Part shown: piece after piece, positions 8,140 through 16,452 of the stretch
How positions within the stretch are numbered: the stretch's first letter is position 1
How the letters are laid out: each line of letters opens with the position of its first letter
Origin: Flavobacterium inviolabile
GTDB lineage: Bacteria; Bacteroidota; Bacteroidia; Flavobacteriales; Flavobacteriaceae
Length of the DNA: 64,000 nucleotides
Direction of reading: 5' to 3'
NCBI RefSeq assembly: GCF_013389455.1
Contig: NZ_CP058278.1
Span: 2,356,001-2,420,000 of the forward strand
Notes under the pieces: model-generated
The model's input: the letters and a program-made list of their open reading frames with translations, nothing else
Told to the model about the DNA's origin: nothing
The model's database searches: none
Made by a program: the position numbers and the translations under genes

Positions 8140-8751
8140 ACATTTAATCAGAAAAAAAGGCTGACTTTCCTGAATTGCCGTTATCTCAGATAATCCGGCT
8201 TTGCCAAACTCGGATGCGATGGATTCCCGGTCATAAAAGAACATTTTGACACCGTCAAAGATCTCATAACGATCGGTACTGATACAGTTACCCTGCCCAT
8301 AGGTAGGCGCTTCTTTTGAAATGACCGTAAAGACCATATAGCCATTCTCCGATAGCTGATTATAGCAGTCACGAATCAGTTTTTCCCTTTCGCTGCTGTC
8401 TAATAAGTGAATCAGGGCATAACAGAATATCCCGTCATAGCGGTTTTTGTCAAAGGGCATATCCGTTACCGACCCGTGATGGATAACCATATCATTTCCG
8501 TAATGTTTTTCCGCCATGGCAATTGCCGTTTTGGAGATCTCAATTCCAGTAACGGTCATTCCGTTTTCTTTGAATATCTGCGCATTACGGCCGTAGCCAA
8601 TTCCGGGTATCAGGACGTTTTTTACCGATTCCCGGACAAAAAATTCCGTTGTCAATACAGCAGACTTTGCGGGTTCAAAGCCCCACATTTCCTGCTTTTC
8701 GCCAAAGGCTGCTTCCCAAAATTCCGGTTTTTCGGTTTCATTTGCCATCAT
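8122..8751 (-). CDS. class I SAM-dependent methyltransferase
   Basis: 209 residues. The Rossmann motif I is VLIPGIGYGRNAQIF, followed by motif II VTGIEISKTAIAMAEKHYG, an acidic strand-3 segment (HHGSVTDMPFD) and YDGIFCYALIHLL (motif IV). The N-terminal EFWEAAFGEKQEMWGFEPA resembles thiopurine/tellurite methyltransferase-like (TehB-like) proteins that act on small molecules. The acceptor is unknown. Two adjacent ATGs (8751 and 8748) cannot be separated. It is probably transcribed alone or with the protease gene 44 bp upstream. Confidence 0.85.
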   Translation of the reverse strand: MMANETEKPEFWEAAFGEKQEMWGFEPAKSAVLTTEFFVRESVKNVLIPGIGYGRNAQIFKENGMTVTGIEISKTAIAMAEKHYGNDMVIHHGSVTDMPFDKNRYDGIFCYALIHLLDSSEREKLIRDCYNQLSENGYMVFTVISKEAPTYGQGNCISTDRYEIFDGVKMFFYDRESIASEFGKAGLSEITAIQESQPFFLIKCKKGDI

Positions 8752-8794
8752 CTGTGCTCTTTATGTTATCGGTTATGCAATTTACAGGAAAATT

Positions 8795-9520
8795 TTAACG
8801 GTCTATAGCAACGGTTTTTGCCGGCTTTATTTTTTTGTTCCAGGTTAGCAGCAGTAACATAAACAATATAAAACAGATCAAGGCAACAATATTTGTCTGA
8901 ATGATAAAGGCGTGAATAGCAGCGGGAGCTATTATCGATTTTGTCCGTAAAACGGCAAACGTGAGTATAAAAGAAAAGACGATACAGAAAGCAAAGAAAA
9001 TCCAAAAACCTCCGTACTGATCGAAGTTGTTAAAAATCAAAAGATGCCAGACAGCCCAGAATGAACCCGAGAGAATGCTTTTCAGGACGAAGTTTATTTT
9101 TCCGAAACTTTCAATCAGATAGCCTCTCCAGGCATATTCTTCCATGATATTATACACAAAAGCAAAGGAACAGAATAGCAATGCCCATAAATGCTTATCT
9201 ACACCGTGACTGTTATTGATGCCATATATCGTATAGCAAACAAACAATATCGCCGGAAATAACAGGCTTTTGATTTTATGATTTCCCAATAAGGTGATTT
9301 CCTGTTTTACACCGCTGAATTTATAGAACAGGAGCGATGCTGCTATCGTCACGATGCCGTGATTATAATTAAAGGTAAAAGGGATGTCGGTTAATTTTAC
9401 TAAAATCAGGTTTAATAAATTGGGAAGCTTCCGGGCAAAATATGTCCCGGTTAGTACAATTCCGTAAAACAATACAATGCGTAACCAATTTACATTTTTG
9501 ATTTGTGCTGTTAAATTCAT
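8795..9520 (-). CDS. CPBP family intramembrane metalloprotease
   Basis: 241 residues with about seven hydrophobic segments. CAAX/Abi protease motifs are present: EExxxR as E127-E-Y-A-W-R132, FWAVWH ending at H159, and a third His (H203 in AAIHAFIIQ). These form the metal-binding glutamate/histidine core inside the membrane. Bacterial CPBP members take part in peptide maturation, bacteriocin self-immunity or stress responses. No peptide precursor is seen nearby. Confidence 0.85.
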   Translation of the reverse strand: MNLTAQIKNVNWLRIVLFYGIVLTGTYFARKLPNLLNLILVKLTDIPFTFNYNHGIVTIAASLLFYKFSGVKQEITLLGNHKIKSLLFPAILFVCYTIYGINNSHGVDKHLWALLFCSFAFVYNIMEEYAWRGYLIESFGKINFVLKSILSGSFWAVWHLLIFNNFDQYGGFWIFFAFCIVFSFILTFAVLRTKSIIAPAAIHAFIIQTNIVALICFILFMLLLLTWNKKIKPAKTVAIDR

Positions 9521-9710
9521 GCCGTTTTTTTGTTAGAAGGGTACAGTGTACTTTGTGTTATTGGATGTCGTTTTTGTTTGAAAAAAATCAAATGTAACGA
9601 ATTATTACTTACAAATTGCAGGTTTAATACTACTGAATTGGAATTGAATAAAGGACAATATCACAGTATAATGTACCCATCGTGAAATTTGCCGGAAAGG
9701 CTAACGGCTA

Positions 9711-9911
9711 TTATGCTCTTTGAATATTCCTGTAAACAAAGTTAGTAGCAAAATAAAAGGTTGAAATCAGGATAAAGACAATACCAACCATTCCAAAAAA
9801 CTCTGTAAACCGCATTAGCATACTGGGGTCTTTTGCATCACCGTCCATCAGGAACCCGATTGTCGTAATAATTGAAGATACCGCCAGGATATTTAAAATT
9901 TTTCTTTTCAT
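9711..9911 (-). CDS. small two-helix membrane protein
   Basis: 66 residues, MKRKILNILAV start, with two hydrophobic stretches (about 5-22 and 38-58) separated by a short polar loop containing DGDAKDPSM, and a basic C terminus. No family recognised. Support is the good start context, membrane-protein composition and lack of a competing frame. It could be a stand-alone small inner-membrane protein. Confidence 0.5.
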   Translation of the reverse strand: MKRKILNILAVSSIITTIGFLMDGDAKDPSMLMRFTEFFGMVGIVFILISTFYFATNFVYRNIQRA

Positions 9912-10025
9912 AAATATTAGATTTTTAGATTATGATGCTATAAACGCTTTTCGGTACCGTTTAGTATAGTAATCTTAACAGGTTCTTTCAGAAAATTCTT
10001 TAACGATTGAATGTTGTTTTCCCAT

Positions 10026-10553
10026 TTAGTTGCCTATTGGTATTTTAGATATTTTGTTAAGGATCTGATTCCTGCGGTTAGCTAAGGTTCCATGCACTTC
10101 AATTGTTTCGATATCAAAATCCCATATCCATTCATTCAGGATGTCATTTACGTTGTTCCTGAGCTTTGGAAAATCTGATTTTTCACAGGATATTACATCC
10201 GGTTCTTCGATGGGAACAAAAACAAGAAGGTCAATTTCTTCGATTATTTCCTGAGCGGTTGCAAAGAGCGATTGAATATTCCTGCTTCGGTCAATAGCGT
10301 GAATATAGGCTAAAAGATCAACCGGGCACCTGTCGAAGATTACCTTATCGTCATCTTCCGATATCTGCTCGACAGCATATTCAAATTGTGCTATAAAATC
10401 GTCAGCTTCGGGTATTTCCGAAAAGTCATATCCGGATTCTTCCAGTTCATGATACGGTTCTTTTTTAAGAACATAACCGGGAAGATGCTTTATGAGCTCT
10501 TCTGCCAATGTTGTTTTACCGACCCGATGGGCGCCTGCTATTGCTATTTTCAT
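10026..10553 (-). CDS. P-loop ATPase/kinase (AAA_28-like)
   Basis: 175 residues from the ATG at 10553, preceded by AGGAAA. A longer frame starts at 10670, but its extra 39 residues have no fold and the P-loop fold normally starts at MKIAIAGAHRVGKTTL. Walker A is GAHRVGKT, a DRC-containing strand (KVIFDRCPVDLLAYIHA) supplies Walker B, and LLVFVPIEEPD follows. The layout resembles small nucleoside-kinase-like or NadR kinase-like AAA_28 proteins. The substrate is unknown. Confidence 0.75.
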   Translation of the reverse strand: MKIAIAGAHRVGKTTLAEELIKHLPGYVLKKEPYHELEESGYDFSEIPEADDFIAQFEYAVEQISEDDDKVIFDRCPVDLLAYIHAIDRSRNIQSLFATAQEIIEEIDLLVFVPIEEPDVISCEKSDFPKLRNNVNDILNEWIWDFDIETIEVHGTLANRRNQILNKISKIPIGN

Positions 10554-10792
10554 TTTCCTGTTGTTTAGATTCTGATGACCTAAAAATAGCATAAAATAAT
10601 TTAAATAAACGCTGTTAATATCCGGACGTTTTTTTCGCTCAGGTTCTAATAGTGCGTAAAATAATTTCACTTTTCCTGTCCTGTAGAATACGTACCTTTA
10701 CAACGTTTTGGATAAAGTATAAGCAAGAGTAAGATCTGGTTTACGCTCAACCCGGAATGGTATAATTTTAATTGAATATAAGTTTTGAAAAT

Positions 10793-11320
10793 ATGGAAAA
10801 TATAACCGTTAAAAAGATAATGCCGGAGGATATCGGCCAGCTTCAGAAAGTTAGTAAACAAACTTTTTGGGAAACCTTTTCCGCCAGCAATTCTGAAGAG
10901 AATATGACCAATTATTTAGAGGAAAGCTTTTCTGTGGAGAAGCTAACCGATGAATTGAACAATGAACACTCCGATTTTTACTTTGCCCTGCTTGACGAAA
11001 AGGTAATCGGTTATTTAAAACTGAACTTCGGACAATCTCAAACAGAACTACAAGACAATAAAGCACTCGAAATTGAGCGTATTTATGTATTACAGGAATT
11101 TCACGGTAAAAAAGTAGGGCAGGTGCTGTATGAAAAAGCTTTGCAGATAGCCGGTCAGGTAAATGCCGATTATGTCTGGCTGGGAGTTTGGGAAGAAAAC
11201 CTGCGGGCAATCGGTTTTTATAAAAAGAACGGTTTTGTTGCGTTTGACAAACATATTTTCAAATTGGGAGGGGATGAACAGACCGATATAATGATGAAAA
11301 AAGTTTTAAAAGCCGATTGA
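10793..11320 (+). CDS. GNAT family N-acetyltransferase
   Basis: 175 residues from the ATG at 10793; the upstream in-frame TTG at 10772 is less likely. The acetyl-CoA-binding core is visible: EIERIYVLQEFHGKKVGQVLYEKAL (motif A, with a Q/R-x-x-G-like turn), then DYVWLGVWEENLRAIGFYKKNGFVAFDKHIF (motif B with the NxRAIxFYxKxGF signature of RimI/PhnO-like members). It probably acetylates a small amine or a protein N terminus. It is followed by the decayed dehydrogenase fragment and no terminator. Confidence 0.88.
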   Translation: MENITVKKIMPEDIGQLQKVSKQTFWETFSASNSEENMTNYLEESFSVEKLTDELNNEHSDFYFALLDEKVIGYLKLNFGQSQTELQDNKALEIERIYVLQEFHGKKVGQVLYEKALQIAGQVNADYVWLGVWEENLRAIGFYKKNGFVAFDKHIFKLGGDEQTDIMMKKVLKAD

Positions 11321-11382
11321 TAATATTGCCGGATAAATCTGAGGGATTGTTGTAAAATTAACCGAACCCTCATTCCGGCTAA

Positions 11383-11577
11383 TCATTCCCTTGTTTTGGC
11401 ACAGCAGCCAATTATTTTGCAGCAAAAGGTTGGAACGTCGTAGCAACCATTCGGGACACGAGCAAAAGCGAAGGCCTGACAAAATCGGAAAATATCTTCA
11501 TCATAAAATTAGATGTACAGGATCGCACATCTATTGTAACAGCCATTGGCTTACACAAAAGAACCCGATTGGAAAAA
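11383..11577 (+). pseudogene. remnant of a short-chain dehydrogenase/reductase gene
   Basis: The frame from about 11383 reads AANYFAAKGWNVVATIR, then KLDVQDRTSIVTAI. This is the beta2 and NxD/DVQD region of short-chain dehydrogenases, which normally follows a GxxxGxG nucleotide-binding loop. The loop and start are missing (a TAA lies at 11380-11382) and the remaining 150 or more residues of the enzyme are absent. It is a short relic truncated at both ends, at the border between housekeeping genes and the methylase island. Confidence 0.65.
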
Positions 11578-11790
11578 AATTATCTTAGGGATTCTGGTAA
11601 TTGGTTAGATTTAATCCATAATCATCGTTTTTTTTTAAATGACAGTCTTTAGGTTGGGTTAGATTGTTGTATTTATGAGTGATTAAAAAATAATTTTCTT
11701 CTATCCAAAGCTAATAATCAAGCTTTGGATTATTTAATTTGGCACACTAATTTTTTTTACGTTACAATTTTTTATATTCATGATTATTTG

Positions 11791-11798
11791 TAATTTTG
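11791..11798 (+). promoter_or_regulatory. putative -7 element for specificity-subunit operon
   Basis: TAATTTTG fits TAnnTTTG, 22 nt before the ATG at 11821. The -33 region is T-rich but lacks a clean TTG. A GGAG stands before the start codon and may serve as ribosome binding site. Confidence 0.45.
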
Positions 11799-11820
11799 TC
11801 TCCAAGTTAAATGGAGAAAT

Positions 11821-12393
11821 ATGCTAAAGTTGGAAAATTTATGCTCTATAAGATCAGGACAAACATTCAAACGCTCTTGGAACGATTATGACAAAGGCGA
11901 TATTATTGTATTACAGCCCAAAGATATAGCCGATGGTGAACCCAGTAAAGAGATATTAATGATAAGTGAATACGAAATTCCTTATTTGAATAAACACTTA
12001 CTTCAAAAAGGAGATATTGTTCTTGTAAACAGAGGTACACGTTTTAACTCTTGGATGTATAACGGAACTCCTGCAAAAATGGTAGTTACGACTGCATTCT
12101 ATGTCATTACACTTAATACAGATAAAATACTTCCTGAATTCTTTAACTGGTATTTAGGTCAACAAGAAGTGAAAGACTATTTTGACTTAAATGCTACCGG
12201 AACTACTATAAGGGGTATTAATAAAAAATCTCTGATGGAATTACCAGTTCCTAATATCCCGTTAAAACTACAAAAGCATATTGTAGAATTAGTAGAAAAG
12301 ACAAAAGAAGAGCAACGGTTGTTGAGCGAATTGAAGAAAATCAGAAAAACATATGTAGAAAACTATATATGGGAACAAATTAGAAATTATTGA
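11821..12393 (+). CDS. half-size type I restriction-modification specificity (S) subunit
   Basis: 190 residues, about half a normal HsdS (about 400). It has one target-recognition domain: the N terminus LENLCSIRSGQTFK is the typical TRD opening, followed by GDIVLVNRGTRF, TTAFYVITL, LPEFFNWYLGQQEVKDYF, TTIRGINKKSLMELPVPNIPL and a C-terminal coiled coil (QKHIVELVEKTKEEQRLLSELKK). Half-S proteins can homodimerise to rebuild a two-TRD reader. It is followed after 1 bp by the methylase gene, so the pair is an operon. No restriction subunit gene is present. Confidence 0.85.
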   Translation: MLKLENLCSIRSGQTFKRSWNDYDKGDIIVLQPKDIADGEPSKEILMISEYEIPYLNKHLLQKGDIVLVNRGTRFNSWMYNGTPAKMVVTTAFYVITLNTDKILPEFFNWYLGQQEVKDYFDLNATGTTIRGINKKSLMELPVPNIPLKLQKHIVELVEKTKEEQRLLSELKKIRKTYVENYIWEQIRNY

Positions 12394-12394
12394 T

Positions 12395-13786
12395 ATGCAG
12401 AACCGATTAGAAAAAACATTAGATGAAACTCGTAAAATTTACGTTTCCGGTAATGAAAGTTTTCGTGATTTTTGCGATTTTACCTTATCTATTATTACTT
12501 GGAATTTGTTGTCAGATGCTCGTATATCCCCCCCTAATTTTAAAAACACAACATCCGATAAATATAACTTTACGTCGGTATTGAAAACATTAAGTCACAA
12601 CGCAGTGAACATTCATTCTACTATTAATGAAGCACTACACTATTGGAACAATCTTCTGCAGAATCAACAGAAATATGGATTAGCACTCTTAAAATGGGAT
12701 GACGCTATAACAGAAAATCTTCCAGGAAACAGTTGGAAGCTAATCCTTCAGTTATGGGGGAAGTTTTTCAGTATATTTCCGTCCGATAACCGAGATATTC
12801 TTTGTGAATTCTGGGAATATATAGAAAGATATTTTGTAGCTGCTTACAATAATGAGAATGCTTATCTTACGCCAGTCGCACTTATTTCAACTATGACACA
12901 ATATTTAAGGGGTGAGGAAAAAAATATATCAATATATGATCCCTATGCACGTACAGGTAATTTACTAGCTGGAGCACAGCATATTGTGCCAGGAGTACAG
13001 GAAATAGTAGGTATGTCTTCTACACGGTTATCATGGAAATTGGCGACTATACGGTTATTGTTTACAGGTGTTCAGTCGAATATTCATTTAAGTAACTCGA
13101 GTAAGATAGATGTTAATAATGATACATTTGATATGATTCTCTCCAACCCTCCTTATGGTGATAGTCGGGACAGTATCAGTATATCTGTTAAGGATCAGCA
13201 TTTAGCCACAATAATCCAAAAAACCAAACGCTTAGAAGTTCTTTTTCTAAGTCATATGTTGGACAAGTTGTCCGATGACGGACGGGCAGCTATATTATTG
13301 CCTTCAGTATTTTTAACAGGTAGTTCTTCAGTTAAAAGTTTAATGGCATATATATTATATCGAAATATACTTGATGTTGTTGTTGAATTACCGCAAGGCT
13401 TGTTTGAGCGTACCGCCATTGCACCTGTATTGTTTTGTTTGAACAAAAAGCGAAAGAAAGATAAAAACATTATTTTAATTAATGCTACCAATGAAATGTT
13501 CAAATCAGGAAGACAATTATATCTTAACGAAAAGACATTGACGGCTTGGTTACAGCAAATCCAGGATGGAAGTATACCGAATGAAAAAAATATTATTAAG
13601 GTTGCTCCCCATGAAGTAGTTACAGCTGACTACAACTTCTATAAATTATTACATCTTCAGGAAAAAGAAGATAATGGGGAACGTAAACCTGTGGCACAAT
13701 TGTTAGTTGAAGGCGAACAAATTCAAAATAATTTAGTTTTGGTTCAGCGGGAAATAGCTGTATTAATACAAAACTACAATAACTGA
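12395..13786 (+). CDS. N6-adenine DNA methyltransferase, HsdM-like
   Basis: 463 residues. The SAM-binding motif I is DPYARTGNLL (182-191, with ARTG in place of the usual GTG pattern), and the catalytic motif IV is NPPY (251-254). The N-terminal about 150 residues are helical as in HsdM, and LPSVFLTGSS, ELPQGLFERTAIAPVLFCLNK and the C-terminal coiled coil match type I methylases. With the half-S subunit it should methylate adenine in a specific sequence. Since no HsdR is seen, it is either a solitary methylase or part of a variant system that uses the downstream membrane protein. Confidence 0.87.
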   Translation: MQNRLEKTLDETRKIYVSGNESFRDFCDFTLSIITWNLLSDARISPPNFKNTTSDKYNFTSVLKTLSHNAVNIHSTINEALHYWNNLLQNQQKYGLALLKWDDAITENLPGNSWKLILQLWGKFFSIFPSDNRDILCEFWEYIERYFVAAYNNENAYLTPVALISTMTQYLRGEEKNISIYDPYARTGNLLAGAQHIVPGVQEIVGMSSTRLSWKLATIRLLFTGVQSNIHLSNSSKIDVNNDTFDMILSNPPYGDSRDSISISVKDQHLATIIQKTKRLEVLFLSHMLDKLSDDGRAAILLPSVFLTGSSSVKSLMAYILYRNILDVVVELPQGLFERTAIAPVLFCLNKKRKKDKNIILINATNEMFKSGRQLYLNEKTLTAWLQQIQDGSIPNEKNIIKVAPHEVVTADYNFYKLLHLQEKEDNGERKPVAQLLVEGEQIQNNLVLVQREIAVLIQNYNN

Positions 13787-13811
13787 TTATGTATAGTTAA
13801 TAACCATTGTT

Positions 13812-14216
13812 ATGGCTAAAATGAAGATAAAAGATCTTGAAGGAAATCTGAAAGATATTGATGAACTTTTACAGAAACACAATTGTGATTTATCTAGCTA
13901 TATTGGTGCTCAGAAATCAGTACCTAAAAGTATTAAAACATGGTTATGGATAGCAGGTGTGTTGCATTTTGTATTAGCATGTATGCTTTTGTTAGATATA
14001 TTTCTTACTCCCATCAATAAAGTACTGATGCTCGGTTTAATTGTTTCCGCTATTATTATTGTCTTTTGTGTATATCTAGAGTTTAGAAATCTACAATTAG
14101 CAGTTTTATGTTTTATAGGAACGCTGCTAATTATCTTGATTACGTTGAATGTATATACGCCCGAGGAAGCTATGAAAAAAGTAGAAGAAACGGTGTTAAA
14201 GTACTATAAAGAATAA
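13812..14216 (+). CDS. three-helix membrane protein in methylase operon
   Basis: 134 residues, 25 bp after the methylase. The N-terminal about 40 residues are soluble (MKIKDLEGNLKDIDELLQ). Three hydrophobic helices follow (about 43-65, 72-91 and 95-113), then a short charged C-terminal helix (EEAMKKVEETVLKYYKE). No family recognised. Same strand and close spacing suggest co-transcription with the S and M genes. A small multi-pass protein paired with a sequence-specific methylase could be an effector or simply an unrelated passenger; the sequence does not decide. Confidence 0.65.
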   Translation: MAKMKIKDLEGNLKDIDELLQKHNCDLSSYIGAQKSVPKSIKTWLWIAGVLHFVLACMLLLDIFLTPINKVLMLGLIVSAIIIVFCVYLEFRNLQLAVLCFIGTLLIILITLNVYTPEEAMKKVEETVLKYYKE

Positions 14217-14952
14217 AGGCGAACAGTTTTAATAAGTTATTTTATTTGTCTTCATTCTAATTATTGAAACTAAAAAGACAACGTTCATACACAATTAAAA
14301 AGTGTTCAACTATCTTTTTCTCACTATAAAAAAATAAATTTCTAATTGTTTAATATATTAATGATTTTTTAAGAGATATTGTTTTTTTAGTTATCGCCCC
14401 TCGTAAAGCCTTTATTGATAATTGATTATAAATTTAGGTGTAAATTATTGATTTATAGTATTTTGTAGGTATATTGGGCTTCAATTGCAGAACATCAAGT
14501 CTAAAAAACTGGGTAATAAGATTATAACTAGCTTGAAAATGTTCTTACCAAATCTATTTCCATATTGTTGTCATTAAAAAAGACATTATATAAGAAATCT
14601 TGTACTTTTCTATTTTGCTACCAAAAAGGAGGTTAGTGATTAATTAATGGATTTACCTATAAGCAATTGGAGCATAATATGCCAATCTCTACCCCGACAA
14701 TCATATCGGTAGTCTAGTGCCTACACGGGGCAAAGCCCTACGTACTACAACCGAAACTTTATTTGTCTTCCTGTCCAGTGTCAAAGACTACAAAGCTTTA
14801 AAGTAGTGGCATTTGGTATCGGGAAGTGGAAATCAATAAAAGAGAATATTGCATTGGTATTTTAACATGAAAAAATATACAGAAGTAAATTGTATTTGAA
14901 AACTTTGAGTATTTTTATGACATAACTGATACAGCCAAGCAAACATCTAAAT
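14217..14952. other. 736-bp non-coding, probably decayed region
   Basis: Very AT-rich with no convincing intact gene. The frame from the ATG at 14647 runs to a stop at 14863-14865 with one internal TAG at 14710-14712 and could be a relic ORF, but its translation (for example FKVVAFGIGKWKSIKENIALVF in short segments) is not recognised. No terminator or TAnnTTTG promoter is clear before the gene at 14953. It marks a sharp shift to the more GC-rich, TCG/CGC-using genes downstream. Confidence 0.5.
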
Positions 14953-16392
14953 ATGGATTTTCAACAAGAACTTAACGAAATTTTTGAGATTATAAAAGAC
15001 ACGCTTCCCGCTGGCGTGGAATTTACTGCCTACAGCATTCCATCCTATTCCGGTCACGGTACTAGCGGTAAATCCTACTTTACCCTTGTCGATGGAAAAG
15101 CGAACAGAGATGCAATCCCTGAAGCATTGAAAGACGGCTCCGAATACCGCAGGATCGAGATAAACCGACGTATCAACGATGCCAAATTCGATATTACCGT
15201 TGCTCAGGAACCGGGACGATTTGTCATTTTCTCGGTTTCAAAAGAAAACGGATATACGTATAGAATCGCCACTCCGGAAGAATTGGTACAACTCACGAAA
15301 TTAGAACTAATAAAATTCGTTGATCCCGGAACGCGCAAGGAAATTTTTGCCGAAGTCGCCCCGGATAAGAAAACCGGTAAACCGGACGTCGTAGGAAGAC
15401 AGAAAATCTATTATGAAAACGGAGAAGTAAAGGAATATACGGGCGCACCGATTTCCGATTTCGCGAGAGCCGCTTTCCACGCGCTCGATGAAAAACTCAA
15501 ACTCGTTTATGCATTGGTTACTGAAACCGATGCCATCATCAAAACGTCTCCTGCAATTCCCGGAGTTACGGAATTATATGAATTCAACGAAGACTTGACG
15601 CTCGACGTATCCAAAATCGAGAATATTTACGAATTCCTGGAGTCTTTCAATGAAGCCAAAATCGAAAAAGGCATCGAAGCACTTGAAGCAAATCCGGAGT
15701 TTAAGGCAAAAGCCGAAAAACGCTATGGTCAATTGATCAAAACAAGAGTGGGTCAAGACGCAGGTATCGAAAGTTTCGAAAAAGCAGCATTGTCGCGCAA
15801 GGAAGTCGAACTGTTTAGCGACTGGCATTTTGCCGAAAATGTGATCTCGCTATCGCGTATGGATGAAGACGAATGCCGGACTGTTGTCGATTTTATCGGA
15901 AGTCTGGTGATGAGTTATCTGGACATCCACGAGTTTAAAGAACAAATGGAAGCTACCGAAAACGAAATGGAGTTGCGGGAGGTATATCATTCCGCCGCCC
16001 AAAAAGTCAAAACTGGAATTTTGGACGAAGCGAATGTTTATGGCGGCAGTTGGTTCGGAGAAATAAGCACACTGCTTGCGAATCATAAGGTCGAAAAACT
16101 CATGCTCGAAAAAACACATTTCAAACTCGAAAACAATGATGCGCTTAAGGCGTTTATGTTCTATCTGAATCTTAATAATGGAATCAGCATTTATTTCGAC
16201 ATCTACCAATCGTATCTCTACAACCTTACGGAATTCTTCTGGTTCTCACCAACTTTACCGAGAACGGCCTGGGGCGAAACCGACTTTGTATTACCGGAAT
16301 TCACCCTGAAATTCAGACGAAAAGCATTTTACCGAATCAACGATGACGGTGAATGGCTTCGAAAAAGCCCAAAACCCGCTGGCGTTGAATAA
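14953..16392 (+). CDS. unrecognised protein, first gene of seven-gene cluster
   Basis: 479 residues, cytosolic, acidic and mainly helical after residue 170, with no signal peptide or membrane helix. The N-terminal about 170 residues look alpha/beta (AGVEFTAYSIPSYSGHG; RFVIFSVSKENGYTYRIAT). The middle is helical (EKGIEALEANPEFKAKAEK) and the C terminus is aromatic-rich (LYNLTEFFWFSPTLPRTAWG). No catalytic motif seen. Codon use is richer in TCG, CGC and ACG than the methylase genes upstream, suggesting a different origin. Confidence 0.75.
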   Translation: MDFQQELNEIFEIIKDTLPAGVEFTAYSIPSYSGHGTSGKSYFTLVDGKANRDAIPEALKDGSEYRRIEINRRINDAKFDITVAQEPGRFVIFSVSKENGYTYRIATPEELVQLTKLELIKFVDPGTRKEIFAEVAPDKKTGKPDVVGRQKIYYENGEVKEYTGAPISDFARAAFHALDEKLKLVYALVTETDAIIKTSPAIPGVTELYEFNEDLTLDVSKIENIYEFLESFNEAKIEKGIEALEANPEFKAKAEKRYGQLIKTRVGQDAGIESFEKAALSRKEVELFSDWHFAENVISLSRMDEDECRTVVDFIGSLVMSYLDIHEFKEQMEATENEMELREVYHSAAQKVKTGILDEANVYGGSWFGEISTLLANHKVEKLMLEKTHFKLENNDALKAFMFYLNLNNGISIYFDIYQSYLYNLTEFFWFSPTLPRTAWGETDFVLPEFTLKFRRKAFYRINDDGEWLRKSPKPAGVE

Positions 16393-16452
16393 GCAATAAA
16401 CCAACCACATTTCCGAATTGTTTTCGGAGAACTTAAACAATCGAATTACCCT

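Noticed and set aside
11391..11588. 65-codon plus-strand ORF
   Set aside because: A different frame of the same DNA encodes clear SDR segments, so this one is a shadow of the pseudogene.
11821..14216. complete type I restriction-modification system
   Set aside because: No HsdR-like helicase/nuclease is present in the window, so only specificity and methylase subunits can be claimed.
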